NCBI GenBank assembly: GCA_028869175.1
Contig: JAGWTB010000004.1
Coordinates: 1-62,188, forward strand
Direction of reading: 5' to 3'
Source: Sphingomonadales bacterium
GTDB taxonomy: Bacteria > Pseudomonadota > Alphaproteobacteria > Sphingomonadales > Sphingomonadaceae
Length of the DNA: 62,188 nucleotides
A program made the position numbers and the translations under genes. The notes under the pieces were generated by a model. The model was not told where the DNA came from. It ran no database searches and saw only the letters and a program-made list of their open reading frames with translations. Below, in pieces: positions 1 to 6,221 of this stretch (position 1 is the stretch's first letter; every line of letters starts with the position of its first letter).

Positions 1-754
1 CGACGGCAGAGATCATCTTGGAATTGATCTCGTAGGCGCGCTGGCATTCGATCATGTCGACCAGTTCCTCGACGACGTTGACGTTGGATGCTTCCAGCAT
101 TCCTTGCCGCACGTTGCCGCGTCCGTTCTCTCCGGCAACGCCCACCTGCGCCGGACCGGAAGCACCCGTTTCCAGCAGGAAGTTGTCGCCGCGCGCCTGC
201 AAACCGGCTGGGTTGGCAAAACTGGCGATGGTGATCTGGCCCAGTTGCGTGGCCTCGGCCTGGCTGGCGACCTGCGCCGAAACCGTGCCGTCCGCCGCGA
301 TGGTGATCGCGCTGGCCCCTTCGGGGATCGAGATCGGCGGCTGGACGACGAAGCCCTGCGCCGTCACCAGCTGGCCTTCGGCAGAGCGTGAGAAGTTGCC
401 CGCGCGGGTATAGCCGGTCTGGCCGCCGGGCAGGGCGACCTGGAAATAGCCGTCACCATCCAGCGCAAGGTCCAGCGCGTTGTCGGTATTCTGCATCGAA
501 CCTTGCGATTCGATCCGGGTGGTCGATTGCACGCCCACCCCGGTGCCGAGGTTGAGCCCGGTTGCATAGGCCGTCTCGCCCGAGGATTGCTGCCCGGCGA
601 CGCGGGCATCCTGATAGGCAAGCGTGGCGAAGTTGGCGCGATCACGCTTGTAACCGGTAGTCCCGACGTTGGCGAGGTTGTTGGCGATCACGCGCATCCG
701 CGCGTCCTGCGCTTCAAGGCCGGTGCGTGCGACGTGCAAGGCGGAAGTGGGCAT
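1..754 (-). CDS. flgG: Flagellar distal rod protein FlgG (3' end beyond window)
   Basis: Distal rod subunit of the flagellar basal body. Reading leftward from the ATG at 752-754, the protein opens with MPTSALHVARTGLEAQDARM and then ANNLANVGTTGYKRDRANF, the N-terminal rod-protein signature. The last visible part (ASNVNVVEELVDMIECQRAYE) is the matching C-terminal helix. About 251 codons are visible, so only roughly ten residues of a normal ~262-residue FlgG are cut off at the left edge. It lies 16 bp downstream of flgF and is the last visible gene of the flgBCDEFG operon; the genes that usually follow (flgH, flgI) would be outside the window. Confidence 0.95.
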   Translation of the reverse strand, partial: MPTSALHVARTGLEAQDARMRVIANNLANVGTTGYKRDRANFATLAYQDARVAGQQSSGETAYATGLNLGTGVGVQSTTRIESQGSMQNTDNALDLALDGDGYFQVALPGGQTGYTRAGNFSRSAEGQLVTAQGFVVQPPISIPEGASAITIAADGTVSAQVASQAEATQLGQITIASFANPAGLQARGDNFLLETGASGPAQVGVAGENGRGNVRQGMLEASNVNVVEELVDMIECQRAYEINSKMISAV

Positions 755-770
755 GGGTCAGGGTCCTTTT

Positions 771-1514
771 TCAGGAAATGCGCATCAGGGAAGCGCCGCT
801 TTCATCAACGTCGCGGGCGGTCGCGATCATCTTGGTGCGGATGTCGAACAGGCGCTGGGCCGAGATCATCTCGACCATCACTTCGGAGGGATCGACGTTG
901 GACTGCTCCAGGCTGCCGGTCTCGACGCGGGCCTCCTCGTCGGTCGGCAGCGCGCCGCCTTCGCCGGTGACGCGGAACAGGCCGTCCAGCCCCTTGGCGA
1001 TCTTGCTGCCGGTAACGCTGACCAGCTTGATCCGGTCAACCGGCTGGGCCGGCTGGTCGGGTGCTTCGGGATTGGCGACCAGCACGGTGCCGTCTGGCGC
1101 GATCGAGGCAGCGGCCCCGAGCGGCAAGGTGATCGGGCCGGAATTGCCGATCACCGGGCGGCCATCGCCGTTCTGGAGTACGCCGGTGGGCGAGATCGAA
1201 AGGTCGCCGCGCCGCGAATAGGCCTCTTCGCCGTCAGTTGCCTGCAAGGCCAGCATCGCCTCCCCCGACACCGCGACATCAAGCGGACGACCGGTCTGCA
1301 CAACCGAGCCGGGCCGCAGGTTCGCCCCGCGTACCTCACCCTCGCTCAGCGCGCGGGCCTCTAGTTGCGGCCCTTTGAGGGTGATCGGCGTGGAATAGAG
1401 CGTCTCGGCGCGAAAGCCGATGGTCTGCGCATTGGCCATGTTGCTGGCGATGACGCGCTGGCGGACCATCGAGTCAGTCATGCCGGACATGGCGGTCCAG
1501 ATCAGGCGGTCCAT
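771..1514 (-). CDS. flgF: Flagellar proximal rod protein FlgF
   Basis: A 247-residue rod subunit. The N terminus (MDRLIWTAMSGMTDSM, then ASNMANAQTIGFRAET) is the FlgF variant of the rod/hook signature, and the C terminus (SLEQSNVDPSEVMVEMISAQ) is the partner coiled-coil helix. Length agrees with FlgF of other bacteria (about 245-250). It sits between flgE (11 bp upstream) and flgG (16 bp downstream) on the minus strand. Subunits are exported by the flagellar type III apparatus, so absence of a cleavable signal peptide is expected. Confidence 0.95.
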   Translation of the reverse strand: MDRLIWTAMSGMTDSMVRQRVIASNMANAQTIGFRAETLYSTPITLKGPQLEARALSEGEVRGANLRPGSVVQTGRPLDVAVSGEAMLALQATDGEEAYSRRGDLSISPTGVLQNGDGRPVIGNSGPITLPLGAAASIAPDGTVLVANPEAPDQPAQPVDRIKLVSVTGSKIAKGLDGLFRVTGEGGALPTDEEARVETGSLEQSNVDPSEVMVEMISAQRLFDIRTKMIATARDVDESGASLMRIS

Positions 1515-1525
1515 GGCTTAGTGCC

Positions 1526-2338
1526 TCACGTCCGCAGGTTGATGATGGTTTGCGAAATCTGCGTGGCGGTATCGATCGCCTTGGCATTGGCCTGGAAATA
1601 GCGCTGCGCCGCGATCAGGCTGACCAGTTCCTCGCCAATATCGACGTTGGACCGCTCCAGCGCGCCCGAGAGCAGGTTGCCGAATTCGCCCGCGCCGGGC
1701 TGGCCGTACTTGGCGGTGCCCGAAAGCCCGGTCGCCTGCCAGTTCGACGAGCCGACCTGCAGCAACCCGGCGGGGGCGATGAAGGTGGCGAGGCCAACCT
1801 TGCCGATCACCGAACTGGTGCCGTCAGCAAAGGACACCAGCACGTTGCCGTCGTTGTTGACGGTAACCCCGGCAAAACTCGATCCCGCCGCGTTGGACGA
1901 AGGGATCTTCACATCGCCCAGAGTGGTCGAGGTCGGCGTGCCGGCGGCGTCGGTGGGAAAGCCCTGCAATCGGTTGCCGTCGCCATCGCGGATGTAGCCG
2001 TTCTCGTCGGTGGAGAAGCTGCCGTTGCGGGTATAATAGGTCTGCCCGGTCTGGGCCGACACGGCGGTGAAGAAGCCGCTGCCGTTGATCGCGAGATCGA
2101 GCGCCGATCCGGTCTGCTCGATCGGCCCCAGCGCGAAGTTCTGGCTGATCGCTTCCACCGTGCTGCCGATCCCCTGGATCAGCTTGGGGTTGGAATAGGC
2201 CGATCCGGCGACGATGTCGGAGAAGTTCACCCGGCTTTTCTTGAACCCGGTGGTCTCCGCGTTGGAGATGTTGTGCGCGGTGACGCCGAGCTCTGTCTGG
2301 GCGTTCTTGAGGCCGCTGAGCGATACGTAAAAGGACAT
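1526..2338 (-). CDS. flgE: Flagellar hook protein FlgE, short form
   Basis: Hook subunit. The N terminus (MSFYVSLSGLKNAQTELGV, then NISNAETTGFKKSR) and the C terminus (ALERSNVDIGEELVSLIAAQ) carry the conserved D0/D1 motifs. At 270 residues it is much shorter than the ~400-residue enterobacterial hook protein and close to FlgG in size, so much of the outer D2-type domain seems to be missing. Position between flgD and flgF, in the usual flgBCDEFG order, argues for FlgE and not a second FlgF/FlgG. The ATG at 2338 was chosen over a longer reading that would add a non-homologous proline-rich leader overlapping flgD. Confidence 0.88.
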   Translation of the reverse strand: MSFYVSLSGLKNAQTELGVTAHNISNAETTGFKKSRVNFSDIVAGSAYSNPKLIQGIGSTVEAISQNFALGPIEQTGSALDLAINGSGFFTAVSAQTGQTYYTRNGSFSTDENGYIRDGDGNRLQGFPTDAAGTPTSTTLGDVKIPSSNAAGSSFAGVTVNNDGNVLVSFADGTSSVIGKVGLATFIAPAGLLQVGSSNWQATGLSGTAKYGQPGAGEFGNLLSGALERSNVDIGEELVSLIAAQRYFQANAKAIDTATQISQTIINLRT

Positions 2339-2360
2339 GGCTGTTCTCCCTGCGCCCGGT

Positions 2361-2669
2361 TCAGGCGGTGGTGGTTGGGGTGGTGGTGGCAGGACTTGCC
2401 TTCGCCGCTGCGGTCTGCGCGGCGAGCACCGCATCGAGCTTTCCGGCGATGGATTTCAGCGTAGCGCCCATGTCGTTGGCCGCCGAAAGCGAGGAAAACT
2501 GCGCCATTTGCGCCAGCATCTCCTTGTTGTCGACTGGCTGGAACGGGTCCTGCATCTGCATCTGCGCGGTCATCAGCTTGATGAAATCGCCCGCACCGAG
2601 CGAGGCGAAGCCGCTCTTGGACGGCGTTGCCGCAGCGGTGGCGGCCTGGGTGCCTGTGATCGTGGTCAT
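2361..2669 (-). CDS. flgD: Hook-assembly scaffold FlgD, N-terminal part only
   Basis: Hook-cap protein needed for assembly of FlgE. The diagnostic stretch LGAGDFIKLMTAQMQMQDP followed by QPVDNKEMLAQMAQFSSL matches the conserved FlgD N-terminal domain (residues about 24-62). The protein is only 102 residues, ending in an Ala/Thr tail, whereas E. coli FlgD has about 230 with Tudor/Fn3-like C-terminal domains; these are absent. No frame-shifted continuation is seen downstream, since flgE begins 22 bp later. Its start codon overlaps the flgC stop (ATGA), indicating translational coupling. Confidence 0.88.
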   Translation of the reverse strand: MTTITGTQAATAAATPSKSGFASLGAGDFIKLMTAQMQMQDPFQPVDNKEMLAQMAQFSSLSAANDMGATLKSIAGKLDAVLAAQTAAAKASPATTTPTTTA

Positions 2670-3064
2670 TTGAGCCTCATGGTTTCGAGCATCAGCTGCT
2701 TGGCGGTGGAAAGCGCTTCGACCAGGTTCTGGTACTGGCGCGACGAATCGAGCATCTCGACCATCTCGGCGTTTTCATCGACCGGGGCGGTCCAGACGTC
2801 GCCGTTGGCATCGGCCATCGGGTGGCCGGGGTTGTGTTCACGCACCGCGGCGGCGGTGGAGCGCAGGACGCCCGTAACCTTGACGGTGGACATGCCGGTC
2901 GCCTTGTCGAGGTCTTCGGCGAAGACCGCGCGCAAGGGGCGGTAGGCGTCCTGCTCGGTCGAGGCGATCGAACCGGCGTTGGCGAGGTTGGAGGCCGCCG
3001 CGTTCATCCGCACCGATTGGGCGGAGAGGCCGCGCTGGGCGATGTCGAACAGGCTCATCGGCAT
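2666..3064 (-). CDS. flgC: Flagellar proximal rod protein FlgC
   Basis: Proximal rod subunit, 132 residues from the chosen ATG. FLGC-type motifs are present: SLFDIAQRGLSAQSVRMNAA, then ASNLANAGSIAST near the N terminus, and ENAEMVEMLDSSRQYQN at the C-terminal helix. An upstream TTG at 3073 would overlap the flgB stop; the ATG at 3064 was preferred because a GGGAG sequence lies about ten bases before it. An ATG two codons further in (3058) is also possible. The 3' end overlaps the flgD start by four bases. Confidence 0.93.
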   Translation of the reverse strand: MPMSLFDIAQRGLSAQSVRMNAAASNLANAGSIASTEQDAYRPLRAVFAEDLDKATGMSTVKVTGVLRSTAAAVREHNPGHPMADANGDVWTAPVDENAEMVEMLDSSRQYQNLVEALSTAKQLMLETMRLK

Positions 3065-3069
3065 GGCGC

Positions 3070-3432
3070 TCAATCTCCCTTGAGCGCGCGGGAGACTTCC
3101 TCGACCCGGCCCTTGATGAAGGACAGCGTCGCCGAATAGCCGACCGCGTTTTCGGAGAAGGCGACCTGTTCGGCGCCGAGTTCCACGGTATTGCCGTCCA
3201 GGCTCGGCATCACCGGCACGCGGTAGCGCGTTGCCCCGGAAATCGCCGCTTCGTCGCTCGCACCGCCGAGACGGGCCTTGAGTGCGGCGGCAAAATCGAT
3301 GTCGCGCGCCTTGTAGCCGGGGGTGGCGGCATTGGCGATGTTGCAGGTGATCAGCCCCATGCGCTGCGAGCGCAGTTCCAGCGCTGCGGCATGTACCCCG
3401 AAAAGGCTTGCGTTAAGTCCCGTGCCGTTCAT
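3070..3432 (-). CDS. flgB: Flagellar proximal rod protein FlgB
   Basis: First gene of the leftward flagellar operon, a 120-residue rod subunit. It contains the FlgB pattern RSQRMGLITCNIANAATPGY and YKARDIDFAAAL. The ATG at 3432 follows a GGAG-type ribosome-binding site and lies about 25 bp downstream of the start site predicted by the sigma-54 promoter at 3469-3484; the longer reading from 3462 would begin at or before the transcript start and was rejected. The rod, hook and scaffold genes flgCDEFG follow with overlaps or short gaps. Confidence 0.93.
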   Translation of the reverse strand: MNGTGLNASLFGVHAAALELRSQRMGLITCNIANAATPGYKARDIDFAAALKARLGGASDEAAISGATRYRVPVMPSLDGNTVELGAEQVAFSENAVGYSATLSFIKGRVEEVSRALKGD

Positions 3433-3468
3433 CGGCCTGGCTCCAGTGGTTGTCCTGCGCAAACAAAC

Positions 3469-3484
3469 GCAAGCGCCGTGCCAA
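3469..3484 (-). promoter_or_regulatory. Sigma-54 (-24/-12) promoter of flgBCDEFG
   Basis: On the minus strand the sequence reads TTGGCACGGCGCTTGC, which agrees with the sigma-54 consensus TGGCACG-N4-TTGC at every fixed position and has the strict 10-bp spacing between the GG and GC doublets. The predicted start is near 3457, 25 bp before the flgB ATG. Sigma-54 control implies an enhancer-binding activator (FlbD/FleQ type) elsewhere in the genome. Confidence 0.85.
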
Positions 3485-3543
3485 TTGCGTCAAAGCCGGC
3501 ATTCCGCGAGATCGGGCGGCGGCGAGCGGCAAGGGCTTGCCGG

Positions 3544-3559
3544 GCGGCGGCAAATTTGC
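3544..3559 (+). promoter_or_regulatory. Possible sigma-54 promoter of the MotA-like/flgA unit
   Basis: GCGGCGGCAAATTTGC keeps the -24 GG-C and the -12 TTTGC of a sigma-54 promoter at the right spacing, but lacks the ACG of the consensus. It lies 55 bp before the MotA-like gene and is divergent from the much better flgB promoter. Plausible only because of its position. Confidence 0.4.
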
Positions 3560-3614
3560 GCCGCAGGGCTGAATTCTGCCGGGGCCTGCCGTTCTGGAAG
3601 GGCAGGAGAACCAC

Positions 3615-4277
3615 ATGAACCTTGCCGCCCTGCTCGACGGACCGTCCGCCGCCATCGTGTTCGGCGGCACCGCCACGGCCACCCTGCTGCGCTGCGGGGT
3701 GGATGATGTCGGCCGCGCCCTGCACGCGCTGGCCACGCTTGGCAGCCGGAACTTCGATGCCGAGCGGGTGCGCGCCGAAATGGCGGTACAGGTGCAGGAA
3801 ATCCTCAAGGACGGGCTGATCCGCGCCGCGCCGCACCGCTTTGACGATGCCGAATTCGATGAGGCAACCGGAGCGCTCATCGCCCACCGCTCGCTTCCCG
3901 CGCTGCTGGCCGCGCATGAAAAGCACAAGCGTCAGCGCCAGCACGACAGCGCCGCCGCCGTGCGCACCCTGGCCCAGGCGAGCGAACTCGCGCCGGTGTT
4001 CGGGCTGGCGGGCACCCTGATCTCGCTCAGCCAGTTGCCGGTGGAAGGTCTGGCCAGAGGTGCCTTTACCGGCGCGATTTCGATGGCGGTGCTGACCACG
4101 CTTTACGGCCTGCTAGCCGCCAACCTGCTGCTCGCCCCGCTCGCCCGCATGGTGGATCGCGCCGCCCAGAGCGAGGAGGCACAGCGGCAGAAGGTGGTGG
4201 ACTGGCTTGCCGCGCAGGTTGCCGGTTCGCTGCCGCCCGGCCAGCGCGGACCGGAAACCGCGCGCGAGGCGGCATGA
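3615..4277 (+). CDS. MotA/TolQ/ExbB-family proton-channel protein
   Basis: Inner-membrane channel subunit of a stator-like complex. Near the N terminus LDGPSAAIVFGGTATATLL matches the MotA segment that precedes its second helix; around residues 128-145 ASELAPVFGLAGTLISLSQL matches the MotA/ExbB channel helix, followed by a third helix (AISMAVLTTLYGLLAANLLL). At 220 residues it is shorter than MotA (about 290) and appears to have three membrane helices, as in TolQ/ExbB, not four. It overlaps the next gene by four bases and lies among flagellar genes, so a role in flagellar motility is likely but its partner is not a normal MotB. Confidence 0.8.
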   Translation: MNLAALLDGPSAAIVFGGTATATLLRCGVDDVGRALHALATLGSRNFDAERVRAEMAVQVQEILKDGLIRAAPHRFDDAEFDEATGALIAHRSLPALLAAHEKHKRQRQHDSAAAVRTLAQASELAPVFGLAGTLISLSQLPVEGLARGAFTGAISMAVLTTLYGLLAANLLLAPLARMVDRAAQSEEAQRQKVVDWLAAQVAGSLPPGQRGPETAREAA

Positions 4278-4738
4278 TTGTCCGTGCCGGTACGGGTTGG
4301 CAGACCACGCTGACCGACCTTTCGCTCATCCTGTTCATGATCTGCGCCTCGGCGCTGTCGCAGGCGGAGGATGCTCCCCGCCGTGCGCCCGGCAAGCCGG
4401 CGCAGGCCTCGCCGCGATCCGAACCCACCGGGGTATGGCGCGCGGTGCCGGGCGCGCCGCCGCTGGGCGAATGGCTTGCTGGTCAACCCGCCGATCCGCG
4501 CCAGATCGTCACCATCCTCGCCCCCTATGCACCCGGTGGCCAGTCCCGCGCCGTGGCGCTGGCGGGAGAGCTGGCGCGCGCCGCCGAAGCGCAGCAGCGA
4601 ACGGTAAGGCTGCTGGTCGAACCGGGCGCGGACGCGGCGACTGTCACGCTAGGCTATGATCAGCCCGACATGATGCTGGCACGGGGCTTGCAAAGTGTGC
4701 CTGCGAGGCAGCCCGCCTCGCAAGGACCGCCGACATGA
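4274..4738 (+). CDS. ExbD/MotB-like single-pass stator partner without OmpA domain
   Basis: A 154-residue protein with one N-terminal membrane helix, TTLTDLSLILFMICASAL (about residues 11-28). Asp15 sits just inside the helix, where MotB (Asp32) and ExbD/TolR carry the proton-binding aspartate. After a Pro/Ala-rich linker there is a small periplasmic alpha/beta region (residues about 85-135). The TDxxG...LSxxRA signature of the MotB OmpA-like peptidoglycan-binding domain is not present. It overlaps both the MotA/ExbB-like gene before it and flgA after it (ATGA junctions), so the three are co-translated. Assignment is by topology, the key Asp and context; sequence similarity is weak. Confidence 0.65.
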   Translation: MIVRAGTGWQTTLTDLSLILFMICASALSQAEDAPRRAPGKPAQASPRSEPTGVWRAVPGAPPLGEWLAGQPADPRQIVTILAPYAPGGQSRAVALAGELARAAEAQQRTVRLLVEPGADAATVTLGYDQPDMMLARGLQSVPARQPASQGPPT

Positions 4739-5226
4739 TCCTCCGCCCGCTTCTCCTCGCCGCCGCGCTGGCGTTGCCCGCCGCTGCCCAGGCCGCGTCC
4801 TATGCCGATCTCGCCGCTATCGACCGCGATGTGGCGCTGTTTGCCGGCAGCGGGGCGGCGATGCCGGTTGACCGGCGGCTGCGGCTCAATCCCTGTTTCA
4901 CTCCGCTGGCGCTGAGCTGGCGATTGCCCCGGCGCGACAGCGTGATCGTGCAGTGTCCTGATGCCGGCGGCTGGCGGCTGTTCGTGCCCTTGCTCGCCCT
5001 GCCGGACGAAGCCGCACCTGCAACCCCCGCCGTGCTGCGGGGAGAGGCGGTGACGATTACCGTCGAAGGCGATGGCTTTGCTGTCTCCCAGCCGGGCGAG
5101 GCAATGGAAGCCGGCCCTGTCGGCGCATGGATCCGCGTGCGGACCCTGTCGGGCGGCAAACCGGGGGGCGACCCCATCCGTGCGCGGATCGACCGTCCCG
5201 GTCTGGTCAGCGTGCCCTTGCCGTGA
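4735..5226 (+). CDS. flgA: P-ring assembly chaperone FlgA
   Basis: Periplasmic chaperone for the FlgI P-ring. A cleavable signal peptide (MILRPLLLAAALALPAAAQA, cut after about residue 20) is followed by a poorly conserved central region and a C-terminal SAF-type domain: VLRGEAVTITVEGDGFAV, GEAMEAGPVGAWIRVRTLSG and a final RIDRPGLVSVPLP. At 163 residues it is at the short end for FlgA (typically 140-240). It is coupled by an ATGA overlap to the ExbD-like gene. Confidence 0.8.
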   Translation: MILRPLLLAAALALPAAAQAASYADLAAIDRDVALFAGSGAAMPVDRRLRLNPCFTPLALSWRLPRRDSVIVQCPDAGGWRLFVPLLALPDEAAPATPAVLRGEAVTITVEGDGFAVSQPGEAMEAGPVGAWIRVRTLSGGKPGGDPIRARIDRPGLVSVPLP

Positions 5227-5360
5227 TGCACCGCCAGCCCCTTCGCTGACAGGGAGGGGAACGGACTTGCCGGGCGACCGGCAACTATTTGCCACCCAAC
5301 CCCTTAAATGCCCGCTCACCTTGCCGTCCTGATCTGTACGCAAGACCAAGGAGCGGCACC

Positions 5361-5666
5361 ATGCCACCTATCGAACTTGGACCATCGCGCCCCATCGGCG
5401 CTATCGACGCCGGCGCCATCGATGCCCGCGCCGTCCGGTCTGCCTCGGGCGAGAAGCCCGCAGCGGCCCGTTCGGACAAGGCGCAGGCCAGCGCGGCACC
5501 TTCGGTCGAACGCAGCGATGCGCTCGATCCCGGCCAGCCGCCGATTGACGCGGACCGCGTCGCGCAAATCCGCAAGGCGGTCGAATCCGGGACCTATCCC
5601 ATCGTTCCCGCCAAGATCGCCGACGCCATCATTGCCGCCGGTATGCTGTTAAGGACCGCGAAATGA
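5361..5666 (+). CDS. flgM: Anti-sigma-28 factor FlgM
   Basis: Negative regulator that binds FliA and is exported when the hook is complete. The C-terminal half contains the FlgM motif DADRVAQIRKAVESGTYPI followed by PAKIADAIIAAG, the FliA-binding helices. The N-terminal half is low-complexity Ala/Gly/Ser, as expected for an intrinsically disordered protein. The start at 5361 has a good AAGGAG site eight bases upstream; an in-frame ATG at 5289 would add an unrelated leader. Its stop overlaps the flgN start by four bases, and fliA lies about 3.6 kb downstream. Confidence 0.9.
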   Translation: MPPIELGPSRPIGAIDAGAIDARAVRSASGEKPAAARSDKAQASAAPSVERSDALDPGQPPIDADRVAQIRKAVESGTYPIVPAKIADAIIAAGMLLRTAK

Positions 5667-6007
5667 GCGCTGCCACCGAAATGCGCGAAACGCTGCGGCA
5701 GATGGTTGCCGTCCTGCAGAGCGAGCGGCAGGCGCTTGCCGGGCTGGACATCGATGCCATCATGGGCTGCGCCTATGACAAGACCGCACTGTGCGGTCGG
5801 CTGGACGACAGCGGCCCGGAGCTGGTGGACGAGGAATGCCGGGGGCTGCTCGATGCGGCCAGACGGCTGAACGAGGTAAACCGCCAGATTCGCAACCTTA
5901 TCGCGGCCAATGTCTCGGCCCGGCTCGATGCCATGACCGGCTCGCCCGCGCTCTACCGCGCTGCGCGGAGCGGTCCTGCCTACGCCTATGCCGGCGGGCG
6001 GGCGTGA
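5663..6007 (+). CDS. flgN: Flagellar export chaperone FlgN
   Basis: Small helical cytosolic protein (114 residues) overlapping flgM. FlgN-family proteins hold the hook-junction subunits FlgK and FlgL before export. The sequence is weakly conserved but shows the expected pattern: an N-terminal helix (LRQMVAVLQSERQALAGLD), the DIDAI turn and a second long helix ending in NRQIRNLIAANVSARLD. The flgM-flgN order is common in proteobacteria. Downstream lies the perfect palindrome at 6042-6117, which may end this transcript. Confidence 0.75.
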   Translation: MSAATEMRETLRQMVAVLQSERQALAGLDIDAIMGCAYDKTALCGRLDDSGPELVDEECRGLLDAARRLNEVNRQIRNLIAANVSARLDAMTGSPALYRAARSGPAYAYAGGRA

Positions 6008-6041
6008 TTGTCTGATCCGGTGCTGCTCTTCGGATAGAGCT

Positions 6042-6117
6042 GCACCGGCCCACTCCCCCGCCCGGCCACCCATAGGGTACAACTGCTGGGCGGCCGGGCG
6101 GGGGAGTGGGCCGGTGC
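6042..6117. repeat. Long perfect palindrome, family A copy 1
   Basis: Two 26-bp arms (6042-6067 and 6092-6117) are exact reverse complements and flank a 24-bp loop. The arm core CTCCCCCGCCCGGCC and parts of the loop (CCCATA, TACAA, TGGG) recur in the palindrome at 40845-40959, so the two are related copies of a REP-like element. It lies between flgN and the sigma-54 promoter of the next unit, and could act as a transcription stop. Short ORFs across it are a by-product of the repeat. Confidence 0.9.
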
Positions 6118-6166
6118 CCGTTCTGAAACCCGCTCCTTCGCGAATTTTAGAGCCACCAAACACGAA

Positions 6167-6183
6167 CTGGCACGCCCCTTGCT
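6167..6183 (+). promoter_or_regulatory. Sigma-54 promoter of the transglycosylase-flhA-fliA unit
   Basis: CTGGCACGCCCCTTGCT matches the sigma-54 consensus TGGCACG-N4-TTGCW fully, with correct spacing. Predicted transcription start is near 6194, giving a leader of about 28 bases before the GTG start at 6222. Confidence 0.85.
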
Positions 6184-6221
6184 GAACATGCCCCAGAGAC
6201 ATTCCGTTTCGGGAGCACGGC

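Noticed and set aside
5305..5330. Sigma-28-like promoter (TAAA...GCCGTCCT) before flgM
   Set aside because: Spacing is one base short and the -10 matches only GCCG; a nearby sigma-54-like GGC...TTTGC also has wrong spacing. Neither is good enough to annotate.
5988..6189. Short frames across the palindrome between flgN and the transglycosylase gene
   Set aside because: They translate the repeat itself; similar peptides (AGRGSGxVP) arise at 40902-40960 for the same reason.
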